In this document: positions 1 to 9,740 of the stretch, piece after piece | Position numbering within the stretch: the first letter of the stretch is position 1 | Layout: each line of letters starts with the position of its first letter | Source: Rhodanobacteraceae bacterium | GTDB lineage: Bacteria > Pseudomonadota > Gammaproteobacteria > Xanthomonadales > Ahniellaceae | Direction: 5' to 3' | Assembly: GCA_016708465.1 (NCBI GenBank) | Contig: JADJFT010000009.1 | Location: 1 to 64,000 of the forward strand | DNA length: 64,000 nucleotides | Translations under genes and position numbers: made by a program | Notes under the pieces: generated by a model | The model's database searches: none | Seen by the model: only the letters and a program-made list of their open reading frames with translations | What the model was told of the DNA's origin: nothing

Positions 1-2700
1 CAAACAGCACGCCGACACCGAGCACCGAGACGATGCCGGACAAGGTGCCGAGGAAGCGCATGTCGATCTTAACAGCTTCAGCACGACGATGCCGAGCAAC
101 ACCGCGCCGGCGATCCAGGCACCGCGCACCAGCGTGCGTGCGCCGAAGCCCATGGCCGCAGCGCCGACGATGGTCCACGTCCACGACAGCACCGCATGCG
201 CCTTCGGCCGCACGAGCAGCTCGATGTTCCAAGCTTCGTTACCGAGATGATGCACGCCGCGTAGCGCCGCTGCTGACAACACCACGAACGCCAGCAGCGC
301 GAGCACGACACGGAAGGCATCGGCGCTGCGCTCGAGTTCATGCGTGGCGAAGCGCGCCAGCAATAGCAGCACGAATACTTGGCTCAGTTCGAGCGGATTC
401 AACAGTGGCAGATAACCAATCGGCGGCACGTGACCAGACAGGAAGCATGCGCCGAACACGAAGGCAAAAGCCAACAACACCAGTGGCCACATCGCACGCG
501 GACGATACAGCGGGAACTCGTCGCGTAACGGCAGGCCGACGAGGTCGCTATGGGACAACAGTGCGGCGAGCGCCAGCCACAAGGCAGGGCAGTGAGGAGC
601 AGCAGTTGCCAATCGCCGCCGAGACCATCAAGCATGCCGCCGACAATGTCCGGATGCAGCCCGCTGCGCGCATACAGTTCCATCGATGCGAGCAAGGGCA
701 GACTGAGCCAACCGATCACGTGTGCCCAACCGAGGCCGCGCGGCCATGGATCGCGCAGCCAATGCAGGCTGAGCCACGCACACGCCCAAGTCAGCGGCCA
801 AGCCCATACACCGGCGGAGGACAGCGGTGATCCGGCATCGTCATCGGTCATCGGCACGAATACTGGCAAGGTACACAGCAGCAACAGGCTGGGCCATGAC
901 AAAGCGCGCAGTCCGCTGACTCGGCGCAGGCCGGCGGCGACGACCGCAGTCAGCGCGAAAAAGACCAGCGCCGCATGCGATTCGTATGGGTGAACAACGA
1001 GGCGATCGACTTCCAATTCGCCACCGATGTACCAAGCGCCGAAGCCATAGGCCGCGAGCAGGCCGATCAGTGGATGGCTGGCCTGCGCCAGTGAGTATCG
1101 CCAAGCACTGAACAGTGCCGAGAGCGCGATCGCCAGCGCCCCGAGTGTGCGCGGATTCATTACCGCCACGGCGTCGATGCTTGGCGCCGGTGTATCCAGC
1201 AATGCCGCTGCCGCGAACGCCTGCAACGCGAGACCGGCCCAACGCAGGCGACGTTCGTCTTGATGCAGACCGAGCCAGACCAGCATCGCGCCTTCGATGG
1301 CCCACAGCACCGTCGTGGTGCCGCTGGTGAAGGCGAGTGGGAACACCAATGTCGTGAACACCAGCGCCAGACCGGCATACGCCGTGCGCCAGCGCGCCAA
1401 TCGACCATGTTTCCAGACGAACATCGCGAGCAGCACATAAATCAGTGCCATCACCAACGCCGTCAGCGCCAGTGCCGGGCGGTTGTCATGCAACATCGCC
1501 GGCTTGCAGCGCAAAACCGATCAGCGGCGTGCCGAACACCAGAGAACCCTCGACGTGGTCACGCCGCGTCGGGTTGTGGCCGCGCAGCGTTGGCAGTAAC
1601 GGGATGGCGAGGTAGAACACGAAGAAGGTGATCAGGAACGGTTCGGTCGACGCGAACTTGTCCGACTGGTAGCTGAGAACGCCCCAGAAGGTCGCGATAA
1701 CGAAGGTGAACAGGAAGCCGACGGCATTCAATATGCGCCAGCCGCGCGCGTACGAAATTGCGAGGATGGCGAGGTTGAGCACGACGTAGAAGCCGAACAA
1801 TGCGACGTGGTTACCGCTGCCGGTCGAGGCCAGAATCGGTGCCGCGAAACCGCCGACGACACCGAACATCGCCAGCCCCAACGAGTTTTGCCGGATCGCC
1901 AGCAACGCGGTGCCGGCCACCAGTACGATCAGCATCGCGAACGTCGCGGTCACCGGGATCAGGTGGTACATCCGGTAGGCGGCGAACACCACCATCATCA
2001 GCACGCCGATGGCGCCGCCCTGCAAATTCAGCGCGAAGATGCGCTTCTGCTCACGCTGGCGCCAACCCACCGCGAGCGCTGCCAGCGCCGCCGCTGCGAT
2101 ACCGACCAAACGCATCTCGATCGGGAAGTCGAGCCAACCTTCCTTGACTGCAAAACGCAGCAGGGCGCCGACGCCGATGAAGACCAAGGCGATACCGACT
2201 TTCGCGATCCAGCTACTTTCGAATAGCCATTTGGCGAGTGCGGATTGCTCACTGACCGTGGCGACGGTATGCACGGGTGTGCGTTGTGGCAGTGCTGGCG
2301 GTGCCCGATGTGGCTTCTGCTCGATGGCGGGTTCGCCGTCACCGGGTTCGGCAGCGACATCTGACGAGGTCGCGATCGATGCTTGTGTTACCGCTGCTTC
2401 CACGGCCAACGCTGCCGGGCGTTGTGGCAACGGCGGTGGCGCTGCAGTTGGCGTGTGTGCCGGCATTGCTGATGGTTCGGCCACCGGCGCGCGCGCCGGC
2501 ACTGGCACCGACTCCGCGCTGCGTCGCGTCTGCAGCAACTGCAGGCGGCGTTCGAATTCGGTCATGCGCGTGCGCATCGACAAGTACGATCCGAGCAATG
2601 CGCCGATCAGCGCACCACCGATCGCCCCCAGCGTCCAGTCGCCGGCTTCGGCACAGCCGAGACCGATGATCAGACCGAAAAAGCCGAGCAACCAAGCCAT
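1..2700 (-). pseudogene. DUF2339 family multi-pass membrane protein, frame broken three times, C-terminus beyond the left edge
   Basis: Starts at 2700 with a membrane segment and a basic/coiled region, then a Pro/Ala-rich linker, then many transmembrane helices. This is the layout of the roughly 900-residue DUF2339 family, whose function is unknown. The frame is lost near 1500 (one base too many before LHDNRPALAL), near 585 (one base missing before ALWLALAALL) and near 70 (TTAAG where TTAAAG would give KLLKIDM). Joining the three frames restores a continuous family-like protein, including the NPLELSQ segment around 390, and it still reads in frame at base 1. Three lesions could mean decay. 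Several sit at homopolymer-like sites as in other broken genes here, so sequencing error is at least as likely. It follows the acyltransferase gene on the same strand after about 100 bp. Confidence 0.75.
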
Positions 2701-2799
2701 GCGCGATATCTCCAGTGTCAGTGCCGATTCTTGCCGAAACCTTCACTGCTGGCGATGGCTGGCAATCGCGGTGACAGATTTCGTAGCCAACGGTGCCGT

Positions 2800-3708
2800 T
2801 CAATAAAGGCCGGGTTCGCCGTCGGGGCGCGACTTGAAGCGCTTGTGGATCCACAGGTATTCGTCCGGCGCCTCGCGCACCATTTGCTCGACCAGTGCGT
2901 TGACCCGGGTCGTGTGCGCGGCTTCGTCCTCAGCGTCGATGTCCGTTAGCGCTGCGCCGATACGCAGCACATAGCCACCAGCGCCATCACGATGATGGAA
3001 AAACGGAATCACCGCAGCACGCGTCAGTCGGGCGAGTTGGAAGGTCGCGGTGATGGTCGAGGCGGGCACGCCGAAGAACGGCGCGAACACGGTGTCTTTG
3101 CCGCGCATGTCTTGGTCCGGCGCATACCAGAGCAGCCCGCCCGCTTTGACGTGTTTGACTGCTGCGCGCAGTTCTTCGCGTGCAAACATCGCTGTGGCGT
3201 AGCGCAGGCGACCGCGTTTCACCGCCCATTCGAAGGCCGGCGCACCGTGGCGTCGGTACATGCCAGCGAGCGGGATGTGTTGGCATAGCAGGCGACCACA
3301 GATTTCCAGTGTCAAGAAATGCCCGGATAGCAGCAGCACACCGCGACCTTCGGCACGCTCGCGCTCGATATGTTCCAGTCCGTCGATGGTGTAGCGCAAG
3401 CCGTTGACCGAACCCCACCAGGCCCGTGCGAACTCATGGACGCCTTCGCCGAGCGAACCGAAGCTCCGGTGCAGAATAGTGGCGCGGGTTGCCGCATCCA
3501 GCTCCGGGAAACAGAGTTCGAGGTTGCGTCGTGCCACCTTGCGGCGACCGCGCATCAACACGCCGAGCAAGGCGCCGAAGCTGCGCGCGAATGGGCGCAC
3601 CAACATCGCTGGAATCCGCGCCATGCCGACCATCACGGCGATGCCGATCCAGGCCGGCCAGTGTTGCGGGGCGAGCAGATTGTGCGGAAAGGGCAGAGGA
3701 TTGGCCAT
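2800..3708 (-). CDS. Lipid A biosynthesis lysophospholipid acyltransferase (LpxL/HtrB type)
   Basis: A 302-residue protein of the LpxL/LpxM family, which adds secondary acyl chains to Kdo-lipid IVA at the inner membrane. An N-terminal hydrophobic stretch (about residues 15-40) would anchor it. The catalytic HX4(D/E) motif is visible as GHFLTLE near residue 128, and downstream blocks WYAPDQD and TATFQLARL match the family. It is divergent from waaA, which works one step earlier on the same lipid, across 61 bp. This supports an LPS-core assignment. I cannot tell which acyl position (LpxL or LpxM) it serves. Confidence 0.88.
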   Translation of the reverse strand: MANPLPFPHNLLAPQHWPAWIGIAVMVGMARIPAMLVRPFARSFGALLGVLMRGRRKVARRNLELCFPELDAATRATILHRSFGSLGEGVHEFARAWWGSVNGLRYTIDGLEHIERERAEGRGVLLLSGHFLTLEICGRLLCQHIPLAGMYRRHGAPAFEWAVKRGRLRYATAMFAREELRAAVKHVKAGGLLWYAPDQDMRGKDTVFAPFFGVPASTITATFQLARLTRAAVIPFFHHRDGAGGYVLRIGAALTDIDAEDEAAHTTRVNALVEQMVREAPDEYLWIHKRFKSRPDGEPGLY

Positions 3709-3769
3709 CGGATGATTCTATCGGGCCGCGCGTGCTCGCTATGCTTCACCGTCGAAAACCGGACTCTGA

Positions 3770-5053
3770 ATGTTCCTGCTGCGCGCGCTGTACACCCTCA
3801 TCATGTACCTGCTGACGCCGGTGATCCTGTATCGCCTGGCTTGGCGCGGCATTGGTTATCGCGATTACTGGGGCCGCTGGCGCGAGCGCTTCGGCTTCTT
3901 CGCTGACCCGCAGTTGCACGACACGATCTGGGTACATGCGGTGTCGGTCGGCGAGATGAATGCCGCCGCGCCGCTGATCGAAGCCTTGATGAAGCGCTTC
4001 GAAGGCCGCCGCTTTGTCGTCACCACGGTGACGCCGACCGGCTCAGCGCGGGTGCAGAAATTGTTTGGGCAACGCGTCTTCCATGTCTACCTACCCTACG
4101 ACCTGACGGCATCGATCCGGCGCTTTCTCGACCGCATCAACCCGTCGCTGGCGGTGGTGATGGAAACCGAGATCTGGCCGAATCTCTATTACGAATGTGC
4201 GCGCCGCAAGATTCCGATCGTGCTTGCGAATGCGCGCCTGTCGGAGCGATCCCTGAATGGCTATGGGCCGGTGCGCCCGCTGGCGCGTGAGGCGATCCGT
4301 TCGGTCGCCTTCGTCGCTGCGCAATCACAGCAGGATGCGGTTCGGCTTGGACATCTGGGTGCACGACCGACGCACATGCGCGTGGTCGGTAACGTCAAGT
4401 TCGATATGCGGGTGCCGACCGGGCTCGACCGAATCGCGAAGGTCTTGCGCGAATACTGGGGCGAGTCGCGGCCGGTGTGGATCGCGGCGAGCACACATGA
4501 GGCTGAGGAAGCCGCAGTCCTGGAAGCGCATACGCGTGTGCTGCGACGATTTCCTGAAGCCTTGCTGGTGATCGCCCCGCGTCATCCCGAGCGCTTTCAG
4601 CCGGTGATCAAACTCTGTCGCGGCTACGGATTGCGCACGCTGTCGCGCTCGGAGGACACCGTTGCTCACAGCGACACCCAAGCCTTCGTTGTCGACACCA
4701 TGGGCGAACTGCTGAATTTTTTTGCGGCCACCGAAGTCGCGTTCGTCGCCGGCAGTTTCGAGCGCATCGGCGGCCACAACGTGCTCGAACCGGCGGCCGT
4801 CGGCAAGCCGGTGCTAGTCGGTCCGCACACCTTCAATTTCGCCGAAGTGACGGAAAACCTGATCAGCGACGGTGCCGCGCTGCGCGTACAGAATGCCATC
4901 GAACTTGGCGATACTGTTTCACGCTTGATCGGCGACCCCGCCAGCCGCCGGCGCATGTCTGACAACGCACTTGCGGCCGTCGAACGTGAACGTGGCGCGG
5001 TCTCCCGCTGCGTCGACATCGTCGCAGCAGTGATGGCCGGCCAGGCGCCGTAA
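3770..5053 (+). CDS. waaA: 3-deoxy-D-manno-octulosonic acid (Kdo) transferase
   Basis: A 427-residue GT30 enzyme that transfers Kdo from CMP-Kdo to lipid IVA on the cytoplasmic face of the inner membrane. An N-terminal membrane anchor (about residues 1-22) is followed by the VSVGEMNAAAPL block with the catalytic Glu, the ETEIWPN block and the C-terminal GGHNVLEPAA nucleotide-sugar site. Length matches the family (about 425). It runs opposite to the acyltransferase gene and converges on holC, with the two stop codons directly adjacent (5053/5054). The frame is intact. Confidence 0.95.
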   Translation: MFLLRALYTLIMYLLTPVILYRLAWRGIGYRDYWGRWRERFGFFADPQLHDTIWVHAVSVGEMNAAAPLIEALMKRFEGRRFVVTTVTPTGSARVQKLFGQRVFHVYLPYDLTASIRRFLDRINPSLAVVMETEIWPNLYYECARRKIPIVLANARLSERSLNGYGPVRPLAREAIRSVAFVAAQSQQDAVRLGHLGARPTHMRVVGNVKFDMRVPTGLDRIAKVLREYWGESRPVWIAASTHEAEEAAVLEAHTRVLRRFPEALLVIAPRHPERFQPVIKLCRGYGLRTLSRSEDTVAHSDTQAFVVDTMGELLNFFAATEVAFVAGSFERIGGHNVLEPAAVGKPVLVGPHTFNFAEVTENLISDGAALRVQNAIELGDTVSRLIGDPASRRRMSDNALAAVERERGAVSRCVDIVAAVMAGQAP

Positions 5054-5476
5054 TCACATATCGAATTTGCGCAGTTCGAAACCGCGCGATTTGTAGTCGG
5101 TCCAGCGGGTGCGACAGCCATCGCGTTCTGCGGGATCGGCAGGCACGACTTCCTTGACCGACTCGGGTGATCCGGGGACCGTGCTGTCACGCAGATTGAT
5201 GACAAGGGCGCGCAATGGGCTGTCGAATTCGGGCGGAACGATCAACACCGGCGTGATGTCGTCATCTTCGTCGCCCGCGATCTGATGACCGATGAAGCCG
5301 TCGGCATCGACTTCCCAGAGTAGTTCGTCGAGCGCTTCCGCCTGTTCCTGGCTGCGCGCGTGGATCAGCGTCGGGATCTGCTGCGCATTCGCCATCTTCG
5401 CCAGTTCGCAGACCAGCAGCAGCGGATTTTCGCGGAAGCGTGGCTTGTCGATCAGGTAGAAGTCGGCGCGCGCCAC
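5054..5476 (-). CDS. holC: DNA polymerase III chi subunit
   Basis: A 140-residue HolC homologue. In the clamp-loader complex chi binds psi and the C-terminus of SSB. The beginning ADFYLIDKPRF, the middle ARSQEQAEALDELLWEVD and the late TPVLI and FELRKFDM segments follow the family. The start is GTG at 5476, three bases after the pepA stop codon, so it is probably co-transcribed with and translationally coupled to pepA. That pepA-holC pairing is common in proteobacteria. Confidence 0.9.
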   Translation of the reverse strand: MARADFYLIDKPRFRENPLLLVCELAKMANAQQIPTLIHARSQEQAEALDELLWEVDADGFIGHQIAGDEDDDITPVLIVPPEFDSPLRALVINLRDSTVPGSPESVKEVVPADPAERDGCRTRWTDYKSRGFELRKFDM

Positions 5477-5479
5477 GGG

Positions 5480-6949
5480 TCAGGCGACCTTCTGCATCAG
5501 CCACTGCATCAGCAGCGGTAGTGGCCGCCCGGTGGCACCACCTTTGCGGCCCTCATCCGAGGCGCTGCCGGCGACATCGAGATGGGCCCAGCGCAGACCC
5601 TCGGTGAAGCGCGCGAGGAAGCAGCCAGCGGTAATCGCGCCGGCATTCTTGCCACCGATGTTGGCGACATCAGCAAAGCCAGTCTCAAGCTGCACTTGAT
5701 AGTCGTCCCACAACGGCAGGCGCCAGGCACGATCATGTACTTCGGTGCCGGCGGCAAGCAATTCTTCGGCAAGATCATCGTGCTTGGTCATCAAGCCGCT
5801 GGCGTGTTTGCCGAGTGCGACGATGCAGGCGCCGGTCAGGGTGGCGATATCGATCACCGACTCCGGTTCGAAGCGGCGCGCGTAGGTCAGCGCGTCGCAC
5901 AGGATCAGGCGGCCTTCGGCGTCGGTGTTGAGGATTTCGACCGTGATCCCGGACATGCTGGTGACGACATCGCCGGGCCGCGAGGCATCGCCGTCCGGCA
6001 TATTCTCGACCGCCGGAACAATGCCGATCAGGTCGATTGGCAGGCCGAGTCGTGCGCTGGCTTCGATCGCACCGAACACCGAGGCGGCGCCGCACATGTC
6101 GTATTTCATTTCATCCATTCCGGCCGCGGGCTTGATGCTGATGCCACCGGTGTCGAAGGTCACGCCCTTGCCGACCAGCACCACCGGCTTGCGCTCGCGC
6201 GTGCCGCGGTAGCGCAGCACGATGAACTGCGGTGGATTGGTGCTGCCGCGTGCAACGCCGAGCAACGCATTCATGCCGAGGTCCTGCATCTGCGCGCGGT
6301 CGAGTACGTCGACCTCGACATTGCCGAACTCGCGCGCCATCTGGCGGGCGACATCGGCGAGATGGATCGGTGTGCAGATGTTCGGCGGCAGGTTGCCGAG
6401 TTCGCGCGTGCGGCGGATGCCATGGGCGATGGCGCGACCAGATTGCACGCTGGTTTCATCGTGCGTGGCGATCGCGAGTTCGGTCAAGCCGTCCGGCTTC
6501 TCCGGCTTGCGGCGGGTGGCGTCATAGCGATACAGCGCTGCTTCTGCGGCGATCACGTGCTCACGTACCGCCCACGCGGCATCACGCCCCTGGACGGGCA
6601 ATTCGGCGAGCCAGCTGGCCGCGGTCTTCGCCGGCCCTGAGCGCAGTGCTTTCAGCGCTTCGCGCAGCAGTTCGATGTAGCGTGCCGCATTCAGTTGTGC
6701 GGCCTCGCCAAGGCCGACCAACAGCACGCGCTTCGCGGCGATGTTCGGCAAGTCGTACAAACGGGTGATCTGCTTGAGCTTGCCGGCGATATCACCGGCG
6801 TCGATACGAGCGCGGATCGCACCACCGCTGGCGAGATCGACTTCGGCAGTGGCCGCGGGCAGGGCGCCGCGTTCAAACACGCCGAGTATGAGTAGGTCGG
6901 CGACACATTGCGCCGGTTGGGCCTTCAGCGAAACGACTTCGATGTTCAT
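5480..6949 (-). CDS. pepA: Leucyl aminopeptidase (cytosol aminopeptidase, M17)
   Basis: A 489-residue M17 metallo-aminopeptidase that removes N-terminal residues from peptides; some homologues also bind DNA. The two-metal catalytic core is visible: VGKGVTFDTGG, the KYDMCGAA block and the signature NTDAEGRL near residue 340. The C-terminal GSASDEGRKGGATGRPL is also typical. It is first in a pepA-holC unit and divergent from lptF across about 150 bp that must carry both promoters. The frame is intact. Confidence 0.96.
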   Translation of the reverse strand: MNIEVVSLKAQPAQCVADLLILGVFERGALPAATAEVDLASGGAIRARIDAGDIAGKLKQITRLYDLPNIAAKRVLLVGLGEAAQLNAARYIELLREALKALRSGPAKTAASWLAELPVQGRDAAWAVREHVIAAEAALYRYDATRRKPEKPDGLTELAIATHDETSVQSGRAIAHGIRRTRELGNLPPNICTPIHLADVARQMAREFGNVEVDVLDRAQMQDLGMNALLGVARGSTNPPQFIVLRYRGTRERKPVVLVGKGVTFDTGGISIKPAAGMDEMKYDMCGAASVFGAIEASARLGLPIDLIGIVPAVENMPDGDASRPGDVVTSMSGITVEILNTDAEGRLILCDALTYARRFEPESVIDIATLTGACIVALGKHASGLMTKHDDLAEELLAAGTEVHDRAWRLPLWDDYQVQLETGFADVANIGGKNAGAITAGCFLARFTEGLRWAHLDVAGSASDEGRKGGATGRPLPLLMQWLMQKVA

Positions 6950-7101
6950 GCTGCATCCTGCGGAAACCGTGAGCTTCCGTTCATGTGGTGGAAGAAGGCG
7001 GCGCAGTGCGGCCTGATAGACTCGCGCCGCTCCGTATGGGGCGACGCCATGGCCGGCAGTCTAGCAAACCGGTCCCGAGCCCCGACGAGCCAAAGCACCG
7101 G

Positions 7102-8187
7102 ATGCGCATCATTGATCGTTACCTGCTGCGCGAATTGACGCGATCCTTCATCGCCGTCAATGCCGTGTTGCTGCTTGTTACCTTTGGCGGCGTGCTCACC
7201 GACGTATTGAACAAGATCGCGCGCGGTAAGTTGCCGGCGACGTTGCTGTTGGCTCAGGTTGGCCTGCGTTCTCTGGATGCGTTGGCGATCATCTTGCCAC
7301 TGGGCATGTTCTTGACGGTTCTGCTCGCCTACGGCCGCCTGTATCGCGACAGTGAGGTTGCGGTGCTGGCCGCCTCTGGAATGCGTCTGCGCGAGATGCT
7401 GAAGCCAGTGCTGTGGCTGGCGCTGCCGTTGCTCGTGACCTTGGGTGGCATCACCTTCGTCGCCAGCCCGCGCGCGCTCGCCCTTGCCGACAAACTGGTT
7501 CAGGACGCGAACCGCTCACTGCTCATCGCCGGCCTCGAAGCCGGACGATTTGTCGACCTGCCGGGCGGGCTCGGGGTGATCTACATCGGCACGATGAGCG
7601 ATGACGGCCGGCACTTTGGCCGATTGTTCGTGCAATCCGAGGACGATGGCCGCCTCGACATCATCACCGCCGCCCAGGGCGAGCTTTACAACGATCGTGC
7701 TGGCCGCGAACGCTATCTGCGCTTGCAGGACGGATTCCGCGTCGAAGGCACGCTGGATGCGCCAGATTTCCGGGCTATGCGTTTCGCGCGCAACGATATT
7801 CGCCTGCCGGAGCCGGAGGCTGAAGATCCGAATCGTGCCGAAACCCGCCACGACACTGTTGCCCTCCTCGCCAGCGGCAAGCGCGCCGATCGCGCGGAAT
7901 TACATTGGCGTTTGGCGGTGCCCTTGTCAGCGTTGGTGTTGGCGCTGCTGGCGTTTCCGCTAGCGCGTTCGGCACCACGTGAGCCGCGCTTCGGCAAGCT
8001 CATCATCGCGGTGCTGTCCTACATCATCTACGTCAACCTGCTGGCGCTCGGTCGCGGCTGGTTGGCCGACGGCAGCCTGCCGATGTCGGCCGGATTGTGG
8101 TGGGTGCATGGTCTCGGCTTGTTCTTGTTTGCACTGCTTTATCTGGTCGGTACACGTTTGCCGAGACCGGCTGCGGTGCGCGCATGA
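7102..8187 (+). CDS. lptF: LPS export ABC transporter permease LptF
   Basis: A 361-residue inner-membrane permease of the LptB2FG complex, which extracts LPS from the inner membrane and feeds it to the LptC-A-D bridge. I chose ATG 7102 because RIIDRYLLREL is the conserved amino terminus; the open frame extends upstream without such similarity. It shows an N-terminal helix group, a periplasmic beta-jellyroll around residues 130-270 and a C-terminal helix group. It overlaps lptG by 4 bases (ATGA), so the two permeases are translationally coupled. Confidence 0.94.
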   Translation: MRIIDRYLLRELTRSFIAVNAVLLLVTFGGVLTDVLNKIARGKLPATLLLAQVGLRSLDALAIILPLGMFLTVLLAYGRLYRDSEVAVLAASGMRLREMLKPVLWLALPLLVTLGGITFVASPRALALADKLVQDANRSLLIAGLEAGRFVDLPGGLGVIYIGTMSDDGRHFGRLFVQSEDDGRLDIITAAQGELYNDRAGRERYLRLQDGFRVEGTLDAPDFRAMRFARNDIRLPEPEAEDPNRAETRHDTVALLASGKRADRAELHWRLAVPLSALVLALLAFPLARSAPREPRFGKLIIAVLSYIIYVNLLALGRGWLADGSLPMSAGLWWVHGLGLFLFALLYLVGTRLPRPAAVRA

Positions 8188-9266
8188 TTGGAATGACCCG
8201 GGCCGATCGACTGATCGCGCGTCCGGTGCTGGGTGCGACCCTGCTCGCGCTGGCGATCTTTATTGGTATCGACGCGTTGTCCGCCTTCATTCGTGAAATC
8301 GATGAGGTGGGTGACGGCAATTACACGTTGATGATGGCGGTGACTTATATCGCCTACACGATTCCGCGCCGAGTCTATGAGTTGTTCCCGATGGCGGCGG
8401 CAATCGGGGCAGCAATGGGCTTGGGCGGCCTCGCACCAACCTCCGAACTGACCGCCCTGCGTGCGGCCGGATGGTCGAAGATGCGGCTTTGCCTCGGCGC
8501 CATGATTCCCTTGATGGTGGTATCGGCACTGGTCGTCGTCATTGGGGAAACACTCGGCCCTTGGGGCGAGCGTGCCGCACAAGGTGTCGCCATCGGCGCG
8601 AAGTCTCAGGATCTGGTGACGACGAACTCATCCGGCATCTGGGTGCGCGATGGCGAAGATTTGCTCAATGCCAAGCGCGGCGCACTCATCCAGGGTGATA
8701 TCGAGCTGATCGATGCACGCCTGTTTCGCTTCGACGCTAGCGGACGGCTGCTGTCGATTACGCGCGGCGACAAGGCGCGTCACGAACCAGGCGGCTGGCG
8801 TTTTTCGACGGTACACCGATTTAGTTTTGAGCCAGACGCAGTGGCGACCGAAAGCCTGCCTGATTGGCGCTGGGACGTGGCGCTGAATCCGGCGCTGATT
8901 GCGATGTCGGTGATTCGACCGCGCTACCAGGCATTGCTCGATTTGCGCGAACACATTCGCTATCTGGAACGCAATCGTCTTGATGCATCGTCATTCCGAT
9001 CGGCGTTCTGGGCGCGAATATTTTACCCGCTCAGCATCCTTGCGACCGCGCTACTGGCGATGCCGTTCGCGTTCTCGGCGCTACGCTCCGGCGGCTTTGG
9101 CAAGCGCCTGTTCGTCGGCTTGGTCATTTCGATTGGCTTTTACTATTTGCAGAGCGCGTTTGTGAACATGGTCGAGCTTGCTGATGGACCACTTCCGCTC
9201 GGCTATCTGACACCGCCATCACTCGCCCTTGTCGGCGCATGGTTGTGGTTACGGCGCAGCTTCTGA
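8184..9266 (+). CDS. lptG: LPS export ABC transporter permease LptG
   Basis: A 360-residue partner of LptF in LPS extraction. The start ATG 8184 overlaps the lptF stop. It has the same fold as LptF: amino-terminal helices (ATLLALAIFIGIDAL), a periplasmic beta-rich domain and three C-terminal helices ending near the C-terminus. The PTSELTALRAAGWS segment is the coupling helix region typical of LptG. It is followed by an RDD gene on the opposite strand that ends 1 base away. Confidence 0.94.
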   Translation: MIGMTRADRLIARPVLGATLLALAIFIGIDALSAFIREIDEVGDGNYTLMMAVTYIAYTIPRRVYELFPMAAAIGAAMGLGGLAPTSELTALRAAGWSKMRLCLGAMIPLMVVSALVVVIGETLGPWGERAAQGVAIGAKSQDLVTTNSSGIWVRDGEDLLNAKRGALIQGDIELIDARLFRFDASGRLLSITRGDKARHEPGGWRFSTVHRFSFEPDAVATESLPDWRWDVALNPALIAMSVIRPRYQALLDLREHIRYLERNRLDASSFRSAFWARIFYPLSILATALLAMPFAFSALRSGGFGKRLFVGLVISIGFYYLQSAFVNMVELADGPLPLGYLTPPSLALVGAWLWLRRSF

Positions 9267-9267
9267 A

Positions 9268-9708
9268 TCAGCGTTTCGGTATCTGGACAACGTGAGTGCC
9301 GGCGACGCGATCGTGCAGCGCACGGTGGCGTGGGTCGAACAGGCACCACAGCAGTCCGGGCAGAAACAAACCGACCAGCGCGCGCAACAGCGCGGCTTTC
9401 AGCGACAGCGATCCGGTATCGGCACGAACCGCGATACGCCAAGTGCGCATGCCGATGGTCTGGCCGCCGCGACGCCAGGACAGCGCGTAATACGACAGCA
9501 CGAGCGTTCCAAGCCAGATCTGCAGCAAGACATGCGGCCAGCCGTTGCGCAGTAGCAGATCGACGCGGTCGACCGGTACCAGCAGGCGCGCCAGCAAGAC
9601 CACCAGCGCAGTCGCAACCATCAGTAGGCCTGCCAGCGGTAACAAGTCGTAAAGCGCAGCCAGTAGACGCCGCCACAGCGGTGCATAGACAAGGGTTTCA
9701 ATGTGCAA
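9268..9708 (-). CDS. RDD family small membrane protein
   Basis: A 146-residue RDD-domain membrane protein of unknown function. The domain begins with the APLWRRLLAALYDLLPLAGLL helix containing the family Arg-Asp pair (R13, D19). It has further hydrophobic stretches and ends in the ALHDRVAGT segment with His-Asp that is typical of RDD proteins. I place the start at TTG 9708 because the homology begins there; upstream sequence in the same frame overlaps the xerD start and looks non-coding. It sits between lptG and xerD, an arrangement I recall from other Xanthomonadales. Confidence 0.8.
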   Translation of the reverse strand: MHIETLVYAPLWRRLLAALYDLLPLAGLLMVATALVVLLARLLVPVDRVDLLLRNGWPHVLLQIWLGTLVLSYYALSWRRGGQTIGMRTWRIAVRADTGSLSLKAALLRALVGLFLPGLLWCLFDPRHRALHDRVAGTHVVQIPKR

Positions 9709-9740
9709 GGGTGATGACTCGGGCTGGTAATATTTGGCGC

